Source of the DNA: Phycisphaerales bacterium
GTDB taxonomy: Bacteria > Planctomycetota > Phycisphaerae > Sedimentisphaerales > Anaerohalosphaeraceae
Assembly: GCA_003152975.1 (NCBI GenBank)
Contig: PMBP01000484.1
Coordinates: 1-7,093 of the forward strand
DNA: 7,093 bases
Direction of reading: 5' to 3'
Shown: piece after piece, positions 4,721 to 7,093 of the stretch
How the letters are laid out: the number at the start of each line of letters is the position of its first letter
Numbering within the stretch: the stretch's first letter is position 1
The notes under the pieces: model-generated
What the model saw: only the letters and a program-made list of their open reading frames with translations
Databases searched by the model: none
Told to the model about the DNA's origin: nothing
Translations under genes and position numbers: made by a program

Positions 4721-7093
4721 TTATACGACCAGGTTCACCAATCGTCCCTGAACCACAATGGCTTTCTTAACGGTTTTTCCCGCCAGCGCCGCCTGGACCT
4801 TCTCGCTGGCCAGCGCCGCCGCCTCAATCGCCGCGATGTCCGCATCGGCGGCCACGACGATTCGATCCTTGATCTTGCCGAGCACCTGTACCGCCAGCTC
4901 CACCGTTTTTGCCCGGGTCCTGGACGGATCGAATGCCGGCCACGGCTCGTAGGCCAACGAATCGGGGTGGCCCAACCGCCGCCACAGTTCCTCGCAAAGA
5001 TGCGGGGCAAACGGCGCCAAGACCAGCACCAGCGACTCGACCGCGTTGGTGGGTCGAGTCGTCAGCTTCGAGAGGTGATTGACGAAAATCATCATCTGGC
5101 TGATCGCGGTGTTGAAGCCGAAAGTTTCGATATCCTCGCCGACTTTCCGGATCGTCTGGTGGAGCAGCCGCTGCGTTTCCTCGTCGGCCGGGACCGGCTG
5201 AACGATATCGCTGAGCCGCCCGGTGTTGTCGTCGATGACCACGCGCCACAACCGGTTGAGGAACCGATGCACACCTTCGACGCCCTGCATGCTCCAGGGT
5301 TTGGCCACTTCGAGCGGGCCCATAAACATTTCGTAGAGCCGCATCGAATCGGCGCCGTAGTCGGCGATGACCTTGTCCGGATTGATGACATTTCCGCGCG
5401 ACTTACTCATCTTCTGGTTGTCTTCGCCCAGGATCATCCCCTGGTTGATCAGCTTGCGGAAGGGTTCGGGCGTGCTGACATAGCCCAAGTCGTAGAGCAG
5501 GTGGTGCCAGAACCGGGAATACATCAGGTGCAGGACGGCGTGCTCGGCCCCCCCGATGTACAGATCCACCGGCATCCAGTAGTTTTCCTTCTCCGGCGCG
5601 ACGGCCTGGCTCTCGTTGTGCGGGTCCAGGTACCGCAGGTAATACCAGCAGCTTCCGGCCCATTGCGGCATGGTGTTGGTTTCGCGTTTGCCCTTTCGCC
5701 CGTCCGGCAATGTGACATTCACCCACTCGGTGGACTTGGCCAGCGGGGGTTCGCCCGTTCCGGTCGGTTTGTAGTCGGCCACCTCGGGCAATCCCAGTGG
5801 CAGATCCCGCTCCGACAGCGCGACCGTCTTGTCGTCGGCGGTATGGATGATCGGGAACGGCTCGCCCCAATACCGCTGGCGGCTGAAGAGCCAATCCCGC
5901 AGCTTGTAGCACACGGCCTGCTTGCCCAATCCCCGCTCGGCCAGCCAGTCGGTGATTTTGGTCTTGAATTCGGCCGTGGACAGCCCGTTGAACGATCCGC
6001 TGTTGATGGCGGCACCGTCGCCAATGAAACAAATTTCACACCGTTTGACCGCGGCGATGACCGCGCCGGCGACATCCTTTATCGCCTCGGCCCGAAGCTT
6101 GGCGGCCAAATCCGTCTTGTGTGCCGCCTCCACAGTCGGTTGCACCACCGGAATGATCGGAAGCTCGAATTTTTTCGCGAACTCCCAGTCCCGCTCGTCA
6201 TGGGCCGGGACCGCCATGATCGCGCCAGTCCCGTAGCTAATCAGGACATAGTCGCTGATCCAGATGGGGATCAGAACGCCGTTGACCGGGTTGACCGCAT
6301 AGGCCCCGGTGAACTGCCCGGTCTTGTCCTTGGCCAGATCCGTCCGGTCCATGTCGCTTTTCCTGGCGGCCAACTCGCGGTATCGGTTCACATCCGCTCG
6401 ATACACCTCGGTCGTAATCGCATCTACCAACGGATGTTCCGGCGCCAGCACCATATAGGTGGCTCCGAACAGGGTATCCGGCCGGGTCGTGAAAATCCGG
6501 ACAACATCCTCATGTCCATCAACCTGGAAATCAACCGAGGCCCCGACGCTTCGGCCGATCCAATCGGTCTGAAGTTTCCGGATCGACTCGGGCCAATCGA
6601 CCGAGTCCAATCCTTTCAACAATCGATCGGCGTACTGGGTAATCCGCAGCATCCATTGTCGCATGGGCTTGCGGATGACGGGATGTCCGCCCCGCTCGCT
6701 GACGCCCCCGACAACTTCTTCGTTGGCCAGAACGGTTCCCAGTTCCGGGCACCAGTTGACCGGAGCAAACGCCTCATACGCCAGCCGCCGGTCGTGGATA
6801 TACTGTTCCCGCTGGGTCTCCAATAGTCCTTCCGGGATCGGTAAGTCCTCAATCGGACGAGCCTTCTGCAGGTCTTCGTCGAACCAGGAATTGAAAAGCT
6901 TGAGAAAAATCCACTGCGTCCACTTGTAGTATCGAATATCCGTCGTATCGACCTGACGGTCCCAATCGTAGCTGAACCCCAGCGATTTGACCTGCCGCCG
7001 CATATTGTCGATGTTTTTTTGCGTGGTAGCCGCCGGGTGAGTTCCGGTCTGAATCGCGTACTGCTCTGCGGGCAGGCCAAAGGCGTCCCACCC
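4721..7093 (-). CDS. leuS: Leucyl-tRNA synthetase (5' end beyond right edge)
   Basis: Class I aminoacyl-tRNA synthetase that charges tRNA-Leu with leucine in the cytoplasm. The frame is open to the right edge and gives 790 residues, beginning at the conserved [17 protein letters not shown]. By comparison with E. coli LeuRS, about 75-80 N-terminal residues, including the HIGH motif, are outside. Visible are [15 protein letters not shown], the CP1 editing domain with [12 protein letters not shown] and [15 protein letters not shown] (Asp codon 6188-6190 matches editing Asp345 of E. coli), RLRDW-like [45 protein letters not shown], the KMSKS loop (5399-5413), the anticodon-binding domain and the C-terminal RLVNLVV. 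It is Bacillus-like: no leucine-specific insertion before KMSKS, and SERGGHP replaces the zinc-binding cysteines of E. coli. An extra segment of about 35 residues (6782-6886) precedes NWCP. It ends in TAA, 90 bp before the CYTH gene. Confidence 0.98.
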   Translation of the reverse strand, partial: GWDAFGLPAEQYAIQTGTHPAATTQKNIDNMRRQVKSLGFSYDWDRQVDTTDIRYYKWTQWIFLKLFNSWFDEDLQKARPIEDLPIPEGLLETQREQYIHDRRLAYEAFAPVNWCPELGTVLANEEVVGGVSERGGHPVIRKPMRQWMLRITQYADRLLKGLDSVDWPESIRKLQTDWIGRSVGASVDFQVDGHEDVVRIFTTRPDTLFGATYMVLAPEHPLVDAITTEVYRADVNRYRELAARKSDMDRTDLAKDKTGQFTGAYAVNPVNGVLIPIWISDYVLISYGTGAIMAVPAHDERDWEFAKKFELPIIPVVQPTVEAAHKTDLAAKLRAEAIKDVAGAVIAAVKRCEICFIGDGAAINSGSFNGLSTAEFKTKITDWLAERGLGKQAVCYKLRDWLFSRQRYWGEPFPIIHTADDKTVALSERDLPLGLPEVADYKPTGTGEPPLAKSTEWVNVTLPDGRKGKRETNTMPQWAGSCWYYLRYLDPHNESQAVAPEKENYWMPVDLYIGGAEHAVLHLMYSRFWHHLLYDLGYVSTPEPFRKLINQGMILGEDNQKMSKSRGNVINPDKVIADYGADSMRLYEMFMGPLEVAKPWSMQGVEGVHRFLNRLWRVVIDDNTGRLSDIVQPVPADEETQRLLHQTIRKVGEDIETFGFNTAISQMMIFVNHLSKLTTRPTNAVESLVLVLAPFAPHLCEELWRRLGHPDSLAYEPWPAFDPSRTRAKTVELAVQVLGKIKDRIVVAADADIAAIEAAALASEKVQAALAGKTVKKAIVVQGRLVNLVV

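Noticed and set aside
6660..6760. Loss of zinc-binding cysteines in LeuRS as a novelty.
   Set aside because: The SERGGHP form in place of the cysteine pair is also found in Bacillus-type LeuRS, so it is known variation.
4967..6826. A 619-codon open frame on the plus strand.
   Set aside because: It lies entirely antisense to leuS, whose motifs are unambiguous. The antisense frame stays open because of biased codon use, and its translation shows no domain.

Overview
This window looks like ordinary chromosomal core DNA from a G+C-rich bacterium with an LPS-type outer membrane. KdsA makes the Kdo-8-phosphate that only such envelopes need. The compact leucyl-tRNA synthetase with an extra segment before its NWCP motif, the unusual GTENLLA form of the lipid-kinase motif and the overall gene style resemble Planctomycetota (Phycisphaerae-like). 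That placement is an impression from protein style, not a demonstrated assignment.

Every gene I can support lies on the minus strand, so transcription runs from the right edge to the left edge. In that order they are: leuS (leucyl-tRNA synthetase, 5' end beyond the right edge, 7093-4721); a 90-bp gap with a G-U-stabilised hairpin; a CYTH-domain protein with a very basic C-terminal tail (4630-3962); a diacylglycerol-kinase-family lipid kinase (3946-2999); kdsA (2958-2122); a radical SAM protein (2107-1178); a 239-bp gap with two inverted repeats and a weak promoter candidate (1177-939); an 87-residue acidic-tailed protein of unknown function (938-675); and a XerC/XerD-type tyrosine recombinase cut off by the left edge (608-1).

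The CYTH, kinase, kdsA and radical SAM genes are separated by only 14-40 bp and very probably form one operon, perhaps reading on from leuS. The kinase and KdsA both point to envelope lipid or LPS metabolism. The CYTH protein probably acts on a phosphate-rich small molecule. The radical SAM protein has no obvious pathway link to its neighbours. The small protein and recombinase form a second likely unit, probably with its own promoter in the 239-bp gap.

I found no CRISPR array, insertion sequence, tRNA, rRNA, phage or defence gene, and no convincing new biological system. The points most worth a second look are the unrecognised 87-residue protein, the basic tail on the CYTH protein, the in-frame single-stop junction between the CYTH and kinase genes, the extra linker in the recombinase, and the dyads in the two larger gaps.
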